64,000 nucleotides of DNA from Bacteroidales bacterium UBA4116 (GTDB lineage: Bacteria > Bacteroidota > Bacteroidia > Bacteroidales > Tannerellaceae). Made by a program: the position numbers and the translations under genes. Where the stretch lies: the NCBI GenBank assembly GCA_002381645.1, contig DFXE01000020.1, positions 186,001-250,000 of the forward strand, given 5' to 3'. Positions 18,200 to 28,000 of this stretch are shown here, piece by piece (position 1 is the first letter of the stretch; every line of letters starts with the position of its first letter). The notes beneath the pieces are model-generated. The model was not told the DNA's origin and ran no database searches. It saw only the letters and a program-made list of their open reading frames with translations.

Positions 18200-18592
18200 C
18201 TAATCTTTGATTTTTTTGAACTCGTACCAATGCCCATTATTCTCCTGTATATATAGGGAGTCTTTGTTATTTTCAGGTATTCTGTAAAGTATATCCAGAT
18301 CTTTTCGCTGTAATAAAATGATTTGTGAATCCGTCAGTAAATAGTTGCCTAAATCTTCCTTACCTTCAAATTTCAGTTCATCCATTCCATTAATGTAGGC
18401 ATAAAATTCGGTAATTAATTTATCGTCTTTAAATTTATATACCAATGAATCTCTTTTACCAAATTGGCTAAGCCATGTTCCTTCAACAAGTTTATTGTCC
18501 AAATAAAGAGTATTATCAGGCTCGTTGTTATCACAAGAATAAAAACAAAATATAACTGATAATGAATAAAGAATTAATATTATTTTTTTCAT
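18200..18592 (-). CDS. Hypothetical small lipoprotein
   Basis: This 130-residue protein begins at MKKIILILYS (the frame is open to 18634) with a lipobox FYSC near residue 19. The acidic linker DNNEPDN follows. The mature part contains W/G and beta-strand patterns (VEGTWLSQFGKRDSLVYKF), as in small lipocalin-like Bacteroidales lipoproteins. I do not recognise a named family with confidence. It lies between the GH2 and phospholipase genes without obvious linkage. Confidence 0.65.
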   Translation of the reverse strand: MKKIILILYSLSVIFCFYSCDNNEPDNTLYLDNKLVEGTWLSQFGKRDSLVYKFKDDKLITEFYAYINGMDELKFEGKEDLGNYLLTDSQIILLQRKDLDILYRIPENNKDSLYIQENNGHWYEFKKIKD

Positions 18593-18737
18593 AAATATAG
18601 TTTTTAAGATGAGACTTATACTTTTACTCCACAATCACATATAATATTTGTTTCAAGAATACCCTTTGCTTTATGTAGAACATATTCATTTAACTAAATA
18701 GAGATAAAGTAAAAAATAACCTTATTAAATACCTTCT

Positions 18738-19586
18738 TTAATAAAAACTAAAGCCCTGAGGCGGTTTAATAACAAATCCAACACGTATATTACTGTGATA
18801 TTCTTTATACTCCAATAAGTTCTCGCCATAACCGTTGTAATACTGCATGAAAAAAGCCTGGCTATGATTTTTCTTTAATTTATAACTGATTTCAACCTGG
18901 GTATTAAAGCTCGGTCTCCACGATTTGCGTTTGGTGAGTATTAGTCCAATATGTAAAAGCTCATTATTTGTCCGGAAATTTCCTGCTACCTGAAAAATAC
19001 CGTTATAATTTAAAATGTCCTTGTTATTTCTTCCGTCGATAATAGGTATCCAACCCTTTAATTGCACCTCGAAATTACGGTTCAATTCTATATTACCCCC
19101 TAAAGTTACTTTATTCCAACTCCGTGAATATCCTGCCACCTTACCGTTAGACTCATGCTCCAGCATTAAATAACCTTTACCAATGTACCTGTTCCGGTAG
19201 ACTATCAGATGCCCTAACCCAATTCCCGGATTAAAATTTATATCACGGATGGGAAGAGAATTTTCCAGTATATTCCAAAATGCTTTTTGGGTGTATTGCA
19301 GATATAAATAAGTGTTGAAAGGCAATGAACTTTTGGTAAGTCTCTGGGATATGCTCAACTGGAATTTTATGTCTGTATTATACCTGTCCGGTTTATCTCC
19401 CAACGGAATTCCACCTATAAAATAATTATCTTTATATAAGGTAAAATAAGGCCCTTTTTCAATTTCACTCCGAATATGATCTGCATTATAATCAGACGGT
19501 TCCGACGTTCCGTACAATTGGGCTGACAATGAATCTATACATATAAAAAGAACAAGTAAAGAAGAAATAGTTTTAGTCCTGAACAT
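18738..19586 (-). CDS. pldA: Outer-membrane phospholipase A (OMPLA family)
   Basis: This 282-residue barrel protein has a signal peptide ending near LSAQ. It carries the OMPLA active-site pattern EHESNGK (about residues 144-150; His and Ser of the dyad, followed by Asn-Gly) and SRSWN. The second signature YYNGYGENLLEY lies near the C-terminus, which ends in GFSFY as barrels do. OMPLA hydrolyses acyl chains of phospholipids that reach the outer leaflet. It is divergent from the MutS-like gene; a small hairpin (19591-19606) lies in its leader. Confidence 0.88.
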   Translation of the reverse strand: MFRTKTISSLLVLFICIDSLSAQLYGTSEPSDYNADHIRSEIEKGPYFTLYKDNYFIGGIPLGDKPDRYNTDIKFQLSISQRLTKSSLPFNTYLYLQYTQKAFWNILENSLPIRDINFNPGIGLGHLIVYRNRYIGKGYLMLEHESNGKVAGYSRSWNKVTLGGNIELNRNFEVQLKGWIPIIDGRNNKDILNYNGIFQVAGNFRTNNELLHIGLILTKRKSWRPSFNTQVEISYKLKKNHSQAFFMQYYNGYGENLLEYKEYHSNIRVGFVIKPPQGFSFY

Positions 19587-19608
19587 ACCGGCTTATTGTT
19601 ATAAGCTG

Positions 19609-19616
19609 CAAATATA
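19609..19616 (-). promoter_or_regulatory. -7 box for the phospholipase A gene
   Basis: The minus strand reads TATATTTGC, an exact match 22 bp before the start. A 6-bp hairpin GCTTAT/ATAAGC lies between box and ATG. Confidence 0.6.
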
Positions 19617-19660
19617 AATTAAATTCAACAGCATATTTAACATCTGTGATATTATTTAAA

Positions 19661-19668
19661 TACCTTTG
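19661..19668 (+). promoter_or_regulatory. -7 box TACCTTTG abutting the MutS-like start
   Basis: An exact TAnnTTTG followed by C. It ends 5 bp before the annotated ATG at 19674, so either the mRNA is leaderless or translation starts further downstream. Confidence 0.5.
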
Positions 19669-19673
19669 CGGGC

Positions 19674-21467
19674 ATGGATAAAGTATTTGATTATTACAGA
19701 AGTAACATTGAGGCTTATACGCGCCGGGTAAATAATTTACAGAAAAAGATTCATTTAATGGGCACGATCCGTTTACTGATCGTAGCAGCGGCAATCGTTT
19801 CAATTTGGTTTTTACGGGCGCAGGACTGGCGAATAATAGCAGGTGTGACATTACTTTATTTCATACCTTTTATCGGGCTGATGATTTATCATAATTTCCT
19901 CGCCGGTAAAAAATCGTATGCCGAAACGTTAATCCGTCTCTGCTCTGATGAGCTGAAAGGGCTGGATTATGATTTCAGCGCTTTCGACGGGGCTTCCGAT
20001 AAAATTGACGGCGAACATTCATTCAGCCTCGATCTCGACATATTCGGTGAACGTTCTTTTTTTCAATCCGTAAACCGTACGGTTACCCATATAGGCCGTG
20101 AGTTATTAACGGAATGGATCCGTAAACCTTTAACAGATAAAACAGCTATCCTGAACCGTCAGGAGGCGATAAAAGAATTAGCTACCCTCACCCGGTTACG
20201 ACAGCACTTTTATGTAAGCGGAACCCTTCAGCCCGGAAAGAAAAACGATGTGAATTTATTATCCAGGCTGACAGACGCGCCGGCTTATTTCGCCAATACT
20301 AATTTCTGGAAACTATCCATCTGGATCATTCCTGCTCTCTGGGTAGTAATTTTTGTCTGCCTTATGTTTAATCTCATAAATTTTTCTCTATTCGGAATTA
20401 TATTTATCGTCAGTTTTTTACTGGCCTATATACCCATCAAAAGAATAAACGAATTACACCAGACCGTAAATAAACTTGAGCAAATACTGAAATGCTACTC
20501 TCTTCTGATGAAAAGCATTGAAGGAGATTCTTTCAAATCTTCACTTCTTTCGAACATAAGCAATGAATTAGTCGACGAAAAATATACGGCATCACAAGCG
20601 ATAAAGAAACTTTCATCGCACATTGGAATTTTAGATCAGCGTGGCACCATGACAGGGATCATTTTAAATATTTTCACGTTCAGGGATATCCGTGCCTCTA
20701 TTGCGATCGAAAAATGGCAATTGCATTACGGAAAAGAAACCGCTAAATGGTTTGATGCATTAGCACAGTTCGACGCATTAAGTTCCCTTGCCGGTTTTGC
20801 CTTTAACCATCCCGATTATATTTATCCTCAGATTGCAGAATCCTATTTCAAAATGGAAGGTAAAGCATTGGGACATCCTTTGATTCGGCGCGAAGTCTGT
20901 GTTAAAAATGACATATCGATTGAAAAAAATCCCTGGTTCCTGATCATTACCGGAGCCAATATGGCCGGTAAGAGTACATATTTAAGGACAATTGGAATAA
21001 ATTTTTTATTATCCTGCATAGGAGCGCCTGTTTGTGCAGATGAGCTGGTGGTTTATCCGGCTAAAATCGTAACCAGTTTACGTACATCCGATTCGCTGGT
21101 AAGTAATGAATCGTATTTCTTTGCCGAACTCAAACGTCTAAAAATGATTATAGACAGGCTGAAAGAAGGTGAAAAGTTGTTCATCATCCTCGATGAAATA
21201 CTCAAAGGAACAAATTCCGTCGATAAACAAAAAGGTTCTTTCGCCTTAATGAAACAGTTAATAACCTACGATACCTGCGGAATTATAGCTACCCATGACC
21301 TGGCATTAGGTTCGCTCGAACAAGATTTCCCCGATCAGATAAAGAATTACCGTTTTGAAGCAGACATAACAAATAATGAGCTAACCTTCTCTTACAAACT
21401 TCGTGAAGGAATAGCTCAAAATATGAATGCCAGTTTCCTGATGAAAAAAATGGGAATTACTTTATAA
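19674..21467 (+). CDS. Membrane-anchored MutS-like ATPase
   Basis: This 597-residue protein has the MutS-type C-terminal ATPase: Walker A GANMAGKST (about 427-435), Walker B LFIILDEILKGTNS and the ATHD switch. The lever/core region around ETAKWFDALAQFDALSSLAGFA is also present. The N-terminal mismatch-recognition domain is absent. Four hydrophobic segments are predicted instead (about residues 32-50, 54-76, 215-240 and 242-262). This is a Bacteroidota-typical MutS-related family, probably not the canonical repair MutS. The -7 box 5 bp before the ATG leaves the true start uncertain; Met29 is the next candidate. Confidence 0.85.
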   Translation: MDKVFDYYRSNIEAYTRRVNNLQKKIHLMGTIRLLIVAAAIVSIWFLRAQDWRIIAGVTLLYFIPFIGLMIYHNFLAGKKSYAETLIRLCSDELKGLDYDFSAFDGASDKIDGEHSFSLDLDIFGERSFFQSVNRTVTHIGRELLTEWIRKPLTDKTAILNRQEAIKELATLTRLRQHFYVSGTLQPGKKNDVNLLSRLTDAPAYFANTNFWKLSIWIIPALWVVIFVCLMFNLINFSLFGIIFIVSFLLAYIPIKRINELHQTVNKLEQILKCYSLLMKSIEGDSFKSSLLSNISNELVDEKYTASQAIKKLSSHIGILDQRGTMTGIILNIFTFRDIRASIAIEKWQLHYGKETAKWFDALAQFDALSSLAGFAFNHPDYIYPQIAESYFKMEGKALGHPLIRREVCVKNDISIEKNPWFLIITGANMAGKSTYLRTIGINFLLSCIGAPVCADELVVYPAKIVTSLRTSDSLVSNESYFFAELKRLKMIIDRLKEGEKLFIILDEILKGTNSVDKQKGSFALMKQLITYDTCGIIATHDLALGSLEQDFPDQIKNYRFEADITNNELTFSYKLREGIAQNMNASFLMKKMGITL

Positions 21468-21509
21468 GCGAATAAACATACACATCTCAATAATGACGCT
21501 GTACAATTT

Positions 21510-22304
21510 TCACTTATTATAATATTTCATCGCTTCAGGCAAATAACCCTGAATTTCCCGGATACGGTTTGCGTCGCTGGGGTGTGTACTCATAAATTCG
21601 GGAGACTGTCCCGATTTACCTTGTGCCATTTTGGTCCAGAATGTAATCGCAGCGTTTGGATTATAACCCGCCATAGCCATAAAGATCAGCCCCATATGGT
21701 CGGCTTCGTATTCGTGTTTTCTGGAATACGGCAACATAACTCCGTATTGAGCGCCTAAACCATATACCGTATTGGCAACTGTTTGTACCGCAGAAGAAGT
21801 ACCGCTGATGGCTGTTCCTAAGATAGCACTACCATACTCAGTCATAAGCTGTGTACTCATACGTTCATTGGAATGCTTCGCTACCGCATGGGCTACCTCA
21901 TGTCCCAATATAGCAGCCAGCTCGTCATCCGTAGATGTGTATGGCATAATACCTTCATAAACCACGATTTTACCACCAGGCATGCAAAAAGCATTCACCT
22001 GGTCACTTTGTACCAAATTGAACTCCCAGGAAAACTTGGCGACTTCAGACTCCAATCCATTCGCTTTTAAGTATGCCTCGGTTGCCGCTGCAATATTCCG
22101 TCCCACACGTACTACTTTTTCTGTCATCGCCTGATTTCTGGATACTTTTGCCTCCTTCATAAACTCACTGTACTGAGTGAGGCTACTGGTTATTACATCC
22201 TGGTCGGATACTAATAAGACCTGCCTTCTTCCGGTTAACGGGACGCTTCCACAGCTACTTAACAGTAAAAGGCCCGTAATAAATAAACCAACTAACTTTT
22301 TCAT
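21510..22304 (-). CDS. M48 family metallopeptidase lipoprotein
   Basis: This 264-residue Loi/BepA-like peptidase has a lipoprotein signal (LLSSC, Cys about 18) followed by the family hallmark SVPLTGRRQ. The zinc motif HEVAHAVAKH (about residues 134-143) and the third ligand Glu in HEYEADHMG are intact. The C-terminal MSTHPSDANRI block is also present. Such peptidases act on misfolded outer-membrane proteins in the periplasm. The gene is monocistronic, with a -7 box at 22333-22340. Confidence 0.93.
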   Translation of the reverse strand: MKKLVGLFITGLLLLSSCGSVPLTGRRQVLLVSDQDVITSSLTQYSEFMKEAKVSRNQAMTEKVVRVGRNIAAATEAYLKANGLESEVAKFSWEFNLVQSDQVNAFCMPGGKIVVYEGIMPYTSTDDELAAILGHEVAHAVAKHSNERMSTQLMTEYGSAILGTAISGTSSAVQTVANTVYGLGAQYGVMLPYSRKHEYEADHMGLIFMAMAGYNPNAAITFWTKMAQGKSGQSPEFMSTHPSDANRIREIQGYLPEAMKYYNK

Positions 22305-22332
22305 GTTCTTCTAACGTTAAAATTATATTATG

Positions 22333-22340
22333 CAAAAATA
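22333..22340 (-). promoter_or_regulatory. -7 box TATTTTTG for the M48 peptidase gene
   Basis: The minus strand reads TATTTTTGC, 28 bp before the start codon. Confidence 0.55.
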
Positions 22341-22699
22341 TTTCTTTTTGTAATATAACAATAAAATTATCTTTTTGATTTTACCAGTTGATAAAACACA
22401 GGCATGATTAAACTTTCTTTACCGTATTCAGTCTAATAACCAGATGAATATTATTTCTATCTGATTTTTTTTGATGGTTTAATAACCTAAACTTTTTGTT
22501 CATAATTATTATGTAGTTACAATCGGCCGCTTTACTGTGAAGTAGGGCGGTTGTTCTGCTGCTAAAGGCATCCATATGTTATTTAATACAAAAAAATAAA
22601 CAAAGTTGCTTTTTACTTGTTTTTACAGCAAAATCCTTATTCGATTTTTCTTCGACCTGCAAGACAATGAAAAAAATTATTTAACTAACAAAATATTTT
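22341..22699. other. 359-bp divergent intergenic region, M48/ohr
   Basis: I see no gene here. A short imperfect hairpin (about 22524-22551, GGCCGCTTTACT facing AGTAGGGCGG) stands out as GC-rich in an AT-rich stretch. No convincing TAnnTTTG box was found for ohr. Confidence 0.4.
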
Positions 22700-23119
22700 A
22701 TGGATGTACTCTATACAACGGTTGCATCGTTCAGCGGTGGCGGAACAGGACAAGCAACAACAGAAGACGGAATACTAAAGCTCGAAATACGAGCCCCCAA
22801 GGAAATGGGTGGTCCCGGCGGTGAATACACCAACCCTGAGCAATTATTTGCTATCGGATATGCCTCCTGTTTCGGAAGTGCCATTAACTATGCCGCCATG
22901 ATGAAAAGGAAAAGTATCGATTCTTTGGTAACAGCAACTGTACATACAGGAAAAAAACCTGAAAAGGGATTCCAATTTAAAGTAGACCTCGATATCAGAA
23001 TCTCAGGATTAGAACAAAAAGATGCGGAAGAATTAGTAGAAGAAGCAAAACAAATCTGTCCTTATTCAGGCGCCGTTAAAGACAATATTGAAGTAAAAGT
23101 TAAAGTTATTACCGCATAA
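22700..23119 (+). CDS. ohr: Organic hydroperoxide resistance protein (Ohr/OsmC family)
   Basis: This 139-residue thiol peroxidase has both redox cysteines, in YASCFG (about residue 57) and ICPYS (about 120). It also has the Ohr-type EMGGPGGEYTNPEQLFA block. It reduces organic peroxides in the cytoplasm. No OhrR/MarR regulator is adjacent, so control is not visible here. A terminator follows. Confidence 0.94.
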   Translation: MDVLYTTVASFSGGGTGQATTEDGILKLEIRAPKEMGGPGGEYTNPEQLFAIGYASCFGSAINYAAMMKRKSIDSLVTATVHTGKKPEKGFQFKVDLDIRISGLEQKDAEELVEEAKQICPYSGAVKDNIEVKVKVITA

Positions 23120-23131
23120 AATGTAATCATC

Positions 23132-23161
23132 AGAGTGCTTATCTAACCGGGCACTCTTTTG
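23132..23161 (+). terminator. Terminator after ohr
   Basis: A 7-bp perfect stem AGAGTGC/GCACTCT (23132-23138 with 23151-23157) with a 12-nt loop, then TTTT. Confidence 0.65.
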
Positions 23162-23258
23162 GTTTCATTAAAATAGAGGATCCGGTATTCAAAGATCATC
23201 CGGGAAATGAATAAATAACAAACTTTTGTTCTATTCTATTACCGACACTAAAAAATAT

Positions 23259-23266
23259 TATCTTTG
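23259..23266 (+). promoter_or_regulatory. -7 box TATCTTTG before the ECF sigma gene
   Basis: Exact TAnnTTTG match ending 11 bp before the ATG at 23278, implying a leader of only a few bases. Confidence 0.5.
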
Positions 23267-23277
23267 TTTCTTGCAGA

Positions 23278-23823
23278 ATGAATGAAGATACTGGACATAT
23301 AACGGCTCTGAAACACGACAGCAAGGAATCCTTTACATTCTTATACAATAAGTATTGTCATAATGTATATAAATTCAGCCGTTTATATTTAACCAATAAA
23401 AATTCAATAGAAGAAGTCGTACAGGAAGTATTTGTAAAAGTATGGGAATCGAGAGAGTTTTTAAATGAAAAAGAGAATTTTAAAGGTTTACTCTTTATCA
23501 TAACACGCAATCTCATCTTTAATAAACATAGAAAATACCTGAATGAAGACTTTTACAAAACAACTGTCCTTTCTGCATTGGAAACAGCTTATAACATTGA
23601 AGAAGAAATTGTTGCAAAAAACCTGAGCGAATACATCGACCAGTTAATTAATGAGTTACCCCCACGACGACGCGAAATATTCAACCTTAGCCGTAAACAC
23701 CATAAAACCAATAAAGAAATAGCAGAGCAATTAAAAATTTCCGAAAAAACCGTTGAAAATCAGATAAGTGAAGCTATAAAATATTTACGGCAGAACATTA
23801 CATTATTACTGCTTTTCTTATAA
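23278..23823 (+). CDS. ECF RNA polymerase sigma-70 factor (SusCD-associated)
   Basis: This 181-residue sigma factor has region 2 at about residues 20-85 (EEVVQEVFVKVWESREFL, FKGLLFIITRNLIFNKHR). Region 4 lies at about 125-178 (LPPRRREIFNLSRKHHKTNKEIAEQLKISEKTVENQI). FecR follows, then SusC/SusD, the standard trans-envelope signalling arrangement. The outer-membrane transporter senses substrate, FecR releases sigma, and sigma drives the susCD genes. Confidence 0.95.
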   Translation: MNEDTGHITALKHDSKESFTFLYNKYCHNVYKFSRLYLTNKNSIEEVVQEVFVKVWESREFLNEKENFKGLLFIITRNLIFNKHRKYLNEDFYKTTVLSALETAYNIEEEIVAKNLSEYIDQLINELPPRRREIFNLSRKHHKTNKEIAEQLKISEKTVENQISEAIKYLRQNITLLLLFL

Positions 23824-23918
23824 ATCCAATACCTCCCGGCTTTTTTATTTTTCGCATACTCTTAAAATAGGGGGTAAGTTCTTTTGGCGTGTATTTATTT
23901 AAAGAAGGGAATAAATAT

Positions 23919-24890
23919 ATGGATTTCAATAAGAAAAAGAGCATTTTAAAAAAACTCGTAAATGATCAATTAGGTTCCGCAGAAGAACAGGAACTCTTTT
24001 ACTGTGAACCGGTAACAAAACTGATGCTTACACAATGGGATAACTGTCAGGACGAAACAGGTATTCCGGCTTCGGATAAAAATAAAATATTCCGGGCTAT
24101 TCAAAAAAGGATAAGTTCGGATAAGCGCTTAAACCCGCTCTATTATAAAATAAGCCTGGCAGCATCTTTTTTATTAATAATCGGCTTAACAAGTATCATT
24201 TACCTTTTTACGAGCGAAAAAAAAACCTTTAATATCTATACAATCAGCGCCGGGATACAAAACACGGAATCCGTTACTTTACCCGACGGTACAACGGTGC
24301 AATTAGGTGCAGGCTCCAAAATAATTTTCCCGGAATATTTTACAGGCAATTCACGTGAAGTAACGGTATGCGGACAGGCTTTTTTTGATGTAACCGCCGA
24401 CAGCCTTAAACCGTTTATCGTACACACTCCACAAATGGACATTACCGTCTTGGGTACGGCTTTCGAGCTATTCAGCCATGACATTGAGAACGTTACCGAA
24501 GCTATATTACTGAAAGGAAAACTAAAGGTTGATATTTTAACGAATACAAATAATGACCGGCAAATCATCCTCCTGCCCGATGAAAAAGTAGCTTTAAATA
24601 AACAAACCGGAGCCATAAGCAAAGAAAAAGTTGATGCCGACAAATATACTTCCTGGCGGAAAGACGGGATATTGAGTTTTGAGAATGAAAAACTTTCTAT
24701 GATAATACCCCGTTTGGAACAATGGTATGGAAGAAAGATCATATGCCCGAAAGAACTTTCGGAAAAATATAGGTTCACTTTTAAAGTAAGGGACGAAACA
24801 TTAGAACGAATATTATATATGATCCAAAAATCATCTCCTTTAAAATATACGAAGACAGGAGAGGGAAATTTCACTATTCATTTGAAATAG
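23919..24890 (+). CDS. FecR family anti-sigma factor
   Basis: This 323-residue protein starts at the ATG at 23919, preceded by AAGAAGGGA; the frame also opens at a GTG at 23889. It has a short cytoplasmic domain and one membrane segment (about residues 77-97, AASFLLIIGLTSIIYLF). A periplasmic FecR domain follows (SVTLPDGTTVQLGAGSKI, REVTVCGQAFFDV, FIVHT). The C-terminal DUF4974/STN-like domain is typical of Bacteroidales FecR. It holds the adjacent sigma factor and receives the signal from the N-terminal domain of SusC. Confidence 0.94.
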   Translation: MDFNKKKSILKKLVNDQLGSAEEQELFYCEPVTKLMLTQWDNCQDETGIPASDKNKIFRAIQKRISSDKRLNPLYYKISLAASFLLIIGLTSIIYLFTSEKKTFNIYTISAGIQNTESVTLPDGTTVQLGAGSKIIFPEYFTGNSREVTVCGQAFFDVTADSLKPFIVHTPQMDITVLGTAFELFSHDIENVTEAILLKGKLKVDILTNTNNDRQIILLPDEKVALNKQTGAISKEKVDADKYTSWRKDGILSFENEKLSMIIPRLEQWYGRKIICPKELSEKYRFTFKVRDETLERILYMIQKSSPLKYTKTGEGNFTIHLK

Positions 24891-25048
24891 AACTAAGTAC
24901 AAACCTAATCTGATACCTTATGTTTTTTAATGACAGTTAACCCTTACACAGTTGGAAGCTACCGTTATCTTCCAGTCACCGACTTTATTTAACCATTGCA
25001 GGTAAAAAACTATCCCTGCACAGTATTTTATCAAAAACAATACAAGTT

Positions 25049-28000
25049 ATGAAAAAAAATGAGGAATGGGATTACCATATCCCGCCACTTAGAAGAATAG
25101 TAAAAATATTCAAGATCGTTGCTTTACTGATTTTGCTAACAGTTTATTCTTCTTTTGCTTCCACGTATGCGCAGAACTACAAACTTTCCATGAAAAAGCA
25201 AAACGTAAGTATTATGGACATCTTAAAGGAAATAGAAAGCAATAGCGAATTTACATTCTTCTTTAATGACAACCAGGTATATGTAAATAGAATAACCAAT
25301 ATTGATGTGAAAAACGCTTCCATAGAAAAAGTATTGGATCAATTATTGTCTGAAACCAATTACACCTATGAGATCATCGACAGGCAGGTCCTGATACGGA
25401 CAAAAGATAATTCCGCTCCGGTGAATCCCGGTATTAAACAACAAAGAAATATCATAAACGGTATCGTTGTCGACGAAAAAGGGGAGCCGGTTATCGGCGC
25501 GAATATCATTGTAAAAGGAACAACGCAGGGAAGCGTAACCGGTATCGACGGAAAATTCAGTCTGGAAGCATCATCCGATGCCGTTTTACAGATCTCCTAT
25601 ATCGGTTATTTACCATCTGAAATACCGGTGAATAATCAGACCAACATACGGATAACGTTAGTGGAGGACACGCAAAAACTTGATGAAGTAGTTGTAGTAG
25701 GATATGGCACGCAGAAAAAAGTAACATTAACCGGAGCTGTTTCTGCCATTGGGGGAGACGAGATCCTGACAACAAAAAATGAAAATGTCGAAAACATGCT
25801 TTCAGGTAAAATGCCGGGCGTACGGGTAGTACAATGGTCCGGTGAACCGGGTGCTTTTAATACGAAATTTGAAATCCGGGGTATGGGTAACCCCCTCATA
25901 ATTATCGACGGGGTTCCCCGTGAAAACATGAGCCGGTTAGACCCTAACGAAATTGAAAGCATTTCAGTCCTGAAAGATGCCTCCGCCGCCATTTACGGCG
26001 TACGCGCGGCAAACGGTGTGGTGTTGATTACTACCAAGAAAGGGACAACGGGTAAAATACAATTGGATTATTCCGGATCCGTCGGATGGCAACAGGCGTC
26101 GGGATTACCTGAAACCAGCAGTGCCTGGGAATACATGACATTGATGAACGAAAATGCCCGCAATAACGGGCAGGCGCTTATGTATTCGCTGGATGAAATA
26201 GAAGCATACAGAAACGGGACGAAGCCAAGTACCAACTGGGCTAAAATAGCTATCGACGAATTTGCCCCGCAAACACAACACAGTTTCAGCGCGCAGGGAA
26301 ATACGGAGAAGGTAGATTATTTCGTTAATTTCGGCTACCTCAAACAAGATGGATTCTGGAAAAGCGGCGACCTTAATTACGAACGGTTTAATATAAGGTC
26401 CAACCTCGGCGCCCAACTGACCAACAGGCTCCGGGCAGATGTATCGCTGAACGGAATGATGGATACAAAGAACCAGCCTTACCGTGATACATGGATCGTA
26501 TTCAAATCCATTTGGACGCAGGTGCCTCTATGGCCGGTTTATGCGAATGATAATCCCGACTATTTATACAACGCGGCCGACGCCGACCATCCGCTGGTCA
26601 TTACAAACTCGGATCTGGACGGATACCGCAAGCATAACAGTAAACTCTTCCAGGCCACAATGAGCCTTTCATACGATGTGCCGTATATCGACGGGTTAAA
26701 AGCCAAAGCGATGTACAGCTATGATTATAACCTTTGGGAATCCAAAGAATTTGCCAAAGAATTCAGCCTTTATACATACGATCCGGTCAGCAATACCTAC
26801 AATGCGAACAAAGCCCAATCCCCATCCCATGTAAGACGTAGCTTCAGAGACAACAACGCTACATTGCTCCAGCTATCGCTGAATTATGTACGGACATTCC
26901 AGGACAAACATAATGTAAACGTACTCGCCCTGTACGAAGAGAGCACATCGGATATGGACAACTTTTATGCCAGAAGGGAATTATCCATGGATGCAGTCGA
27001 CCAGCTGTTCGCGGGGAACAGTATCAATCAGGAAGGTTCGATGGATTCGAACGGCTACCGTTCCGATCGGAAATTAAACGATCAGAACGGCGTATGGAAG
27101 ATCGCAAATAAAGGATTGGTCGGAAGGATCAATTATGATTTCATGTCGAAATATATTGCCGAATTTAGTTTCAGGTACGACGGATCATCCAAATTCGCCC
27201 CGGGGCACCAATGGGGATTTTTCCCTGCCGGGTCATTGGGTTGGAGAATTACGGAAGAACCGTTTTTCAAAAATATCCGCGCGCTCTCGTTTATCAATAA
27301 CATTAAATTAAGAGGCTCATATGGAAAAATGGGAGACGACAGCTCGTCATCCTATCAATTCCTCTCAGGATATAATTATCCATCAGGCGGTTTTGTCTTC
27401 AACAACTCCTACACTAACGGTTTAGGACTACGCGGAATGCCCAATCCATACATTACATGGTTTACTTCCAAACTGGCAAACTTCGGGGTCGATGCAGACA
27501 TGTGGAACGGCCTGTTAGGTATCCAGTTCGATATATTCAGCCGGGTGCGTGACGGACTCCTGGCCACAAGAAGCGAAAGCCTGCCCGGAACAGTAGGCGC
27601 AGGATTGCCGCAGGAAAACCTGGAAGGCGATATTACGAAAGGATTTGAAGTGGCACTTTCCCACCGCAACAGAATCAGGGATTTCAATTACTATTTCTCC
27701 GGTAACGTTTCCTATTCAAGAAAAAAATGGAGACATAAGGAAATTTCAACACGGGGCAATTCCTACAGGAACTGGAGGGACAATTATACAAACAGGTTGG
27801 ATGAAATGTGGTGGGGATATGGTTATTTAGGCCAGTTCAATTCGTACGACCACATATTCGGCGCTCCCATACAGGACTCGAAAGGCAACTCCGTATTATT
27901 GCCCGGAGATTATGCGTATGAAGACTGGAACGGCGATGGTATAATAGATGAAAACGACGAACATCCCATCTCCATAAAAGGATTGCCTAAAGTTAATTTC

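Noticed and set aside
24236..24874. 212-codon minus-strand ORF inside fecR
   Set aside because: The plus strand encodes a clear FecR domain in the expected operon; the antisense frame has no recognisable feature.
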